A stretch of 64,000 nt of DNA from Bombyx mori. Taxonomy: Eukaryota > Arthropoda > Insecta > Lepidoptera > Bombycidae. A program made the translations under genes and the position numbers. Location: positions 6,201,501-6,265,500 of the forward strand of contig NC_085112.1 of the NCBI RefSeq assembly GCF_030269925.1, in the 5' to 3' direction. The notes below the pieces were generated by a model that worked only from the letters and a program-made list of their open reading frames with translations, was not told where the DNA came from and did not search any database. Of the stretch, positions 62,411-64,000 are shown piece after piece (position 1 is the first letter of the stretch; each line of letters begins with the position of its first letter).

Positions 62411-63101
62411 CTCGCAAAAAGTAAAAAATCGCCTATAATTCAATCTCAACAGCCCAACCCGAAATTTTCATGCGATTAGTCTCATGAAAGTGTATTTCAA
62501 GTAATTTAATATCAAACCAAAATGAAGAACCGGCTCGAACGAGAAATTGAATTATTTCTATCTATTTATTAGTACAAGCATTTAACCTTTCAATGCATGC
62601 TATAAATTTGACATCATACATTTTTAATTGCCAACCAATTGAATGAAATAAACAGTAATTATTAGGCAAACCTCATTTCCATACATCGGTGTGATTATCG
62701 CTTAATTAGTGTGGTACACATAGTATATGCTTAGAAACGAGTCACACGTGACCTATCATCTGCAATGGTGTGTGTAAAACGAATGATTAAAATATGTAGG
62801 TAAGTATATTGGTAATGTTGTGCTAGTGTAAGTTTACCTATAGTGCTGAATGGAAATTTTTCGAAACGTCCGTAAGCATTCAAGTACAGTGTAGCTTGGA
62901 ATGCTTAATACGCTTTTATCAGCTTTATGTTTATCTATGCAACGGAATCATTCAAGGTAATTTCAGCCAACTTTAACTTGAAAAAGACAAGCATCAAGAA
63001 CCGATTACAATACAATCATTTAATTGCTTTGGAATTATATTCTAAAGAGGATTATATTTACAGGAATACTTACAGTCATTTATTTAATTAGATTTTTTTG
63101 G
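62411..63101. other. AT-rich intronic DNA, nothing seen
   Basis: No repeat or exon recognised. Confidence 0.55.
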
Positions 63102-63549
63102 TTTTTTTTTATTGCTTAAATGGGTGGACGAGCTCACAGCCCACCCGGTGTTAAATGGTTACTGGAGCCCATAGACATTTACAACGCAAATGCGCCACCC
63201 ACCTTGAGATATAAGTTCTAAGGTCTCAGTATAGTTACAACGACTGCCCCACCTTTCAAGCCGAAACGCATTACTGCTTCACGGCAGAAATAGGCGGGGT
63301 GGTGGTACCTACCCGTAAGGACTCACATGAGGTCCTACTACCAGTAATTACGCAAATTATAATTTTGCGGGTTTGATTTTATATTACACGATGTTATTCC
63401 TTCACCATGGAAGCCGATCGTCAACATTTGTAAAGTACGTATTTCATTAGAAAAATTGGTAGGTAGGTACCCGCCTGCGGGATTCGAACACCGGTGCATC
63501 GCTAGATACGAATGTACCAGACGTCTTATCTTTTAGGCCACGGCGACTA
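63102..63549 (-). repeat. Bm1 SINE, full length
   Basis: Complete minus-strand Bm1. The T-run is at 63102-63110, then the body, then a linker matching that of the 644 and 48146 copies. The tRNA-like head contains box B (GTGTTCGAATCCC, around 63490-63478) and box A (TGGCCTAAAAGATAAGACG, about 63541-63523). Confidence 0.94.
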
Positions 63550-64000
63550 AGAACTGGTGTGCCTAGAGTTTTATAAACTGAATAAAAGATGTTAGTTTGG
63601 AACGTTTCGAACAAAAGTAAGTGCAGAATGACTTTGTAAAAGTTAATATAATTACTTAATTAAAATTAATCAATTCGCGGCTTATAATCGTAAGAACTAA
63701 AACAGTACCATTTTTTTATTTCGATCAGTCGATTAATGCCAAAATATCACAGCTCCAAATATTGTTACATTTAATGGAAAATAAGTAATTGAAACATAAA
63801 CTTTTTCAACTGAATTGTTAAAAGGAACATTTTATTAGTTGAATTATCGTAAATCGCAAGTACTCGGTGCAATTAAAATTTAGGTTAATGCATTAACGCC
63901 GGCTACGCAGAATGCAAAAGATTTTAGATAAGCTACCTGGTGTTGTAAAATTTTATGTTAATTAAATTGTTTATCTTTTAATGCAATTGTGATTGCGGTT
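63550..64000. other. AT-rich intronic DNA at the window end
   Basis: No exon of abd-A or other feature recognised up to the end of the window. Confidence 0.5.

Overview
The window is insect nuclear DNA, almost certainly from a silkworm (Bombyx). Two things point there. First, there are about a dozen clear copies, plus many decayed ones, of the tRNA-derived SINE Bm1 of Bombyx. Second, a single coding exon encodes a homeodomain and flanking peptides that match the Hox protein Abdominal-A. The DNA is AT-rich and, apart from that exon, has no coding sequence I can defend. It reads as the abd-A end of the Hox cluster. B. mori and B. mandarina cannot be told apart here.

Layout. abd-A lies on the minus strand. 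Its last coding exon is 53753-54150, with a splice acceptor at 54151-54152 and a stop codon at 53753-53755. A 3' UTR probably runs down to about 52165. The sequence from 54151 to 64000 should be intron; no exon with the YPWM motif was found in it. In an insect Hox cluster with the usual gene order, Abd-B would lie beyond position 64000 and Ubx below position 1. The 52 kb below abd-A would then be the abd-A/Ubx intergenic interval, where Drosophila has regulatory and boundary DNA.

Transposable elements. Besides Bm1 there are: a truncated LINE with an intact target-site duplication (10154-10569); a second tRNA-derived SINE (11928-12200); a LINE-tail family possibly belonging to BMC1 (copies near 8.4, 14.5, 14.9, 27.1 and 43.4 kb); a short repeat beginning ACTAGC(T)GACCCG (six copies plus fragments); and two copies of a GC-rich element (39.6-40.0 and 61.7-62.4 kb). 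Recognisable repeats are nearly absent from about 15.0-21.3, 27.9-34.8 and 49.4-58.1 kb. Those blocks hold several of the candidate regulatory modules and the abd-A exon.

Regulatory content. The strongest signal is a cluster of four seed matches to the Hox microRNA iab-8 (three overlapping 6-mer matches to iab-4) within 800 bases of the putative abd-A 3' UTR. Others are: a module at 30.42-30.56 kb with a perfect palindrome of posterior-Hox-like sites beside PHO, CArG-like and CTCF-like motifs; several candidate Polycomb response elements with PHO (GCCAT), GAGA and Sp/KLF-type motifs (5.7, 8.05, 19.1-19.8, 45.7 kb); a YY1/PHO palindrome next to an E2F site (33.34 kb); paired octamers with a SOX site (16.26-16.35 kb); and an RFX X-box plus an EXD-HOX site in the presumed abd-A intron. 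These are motif readings only; none is experimentally shown here.
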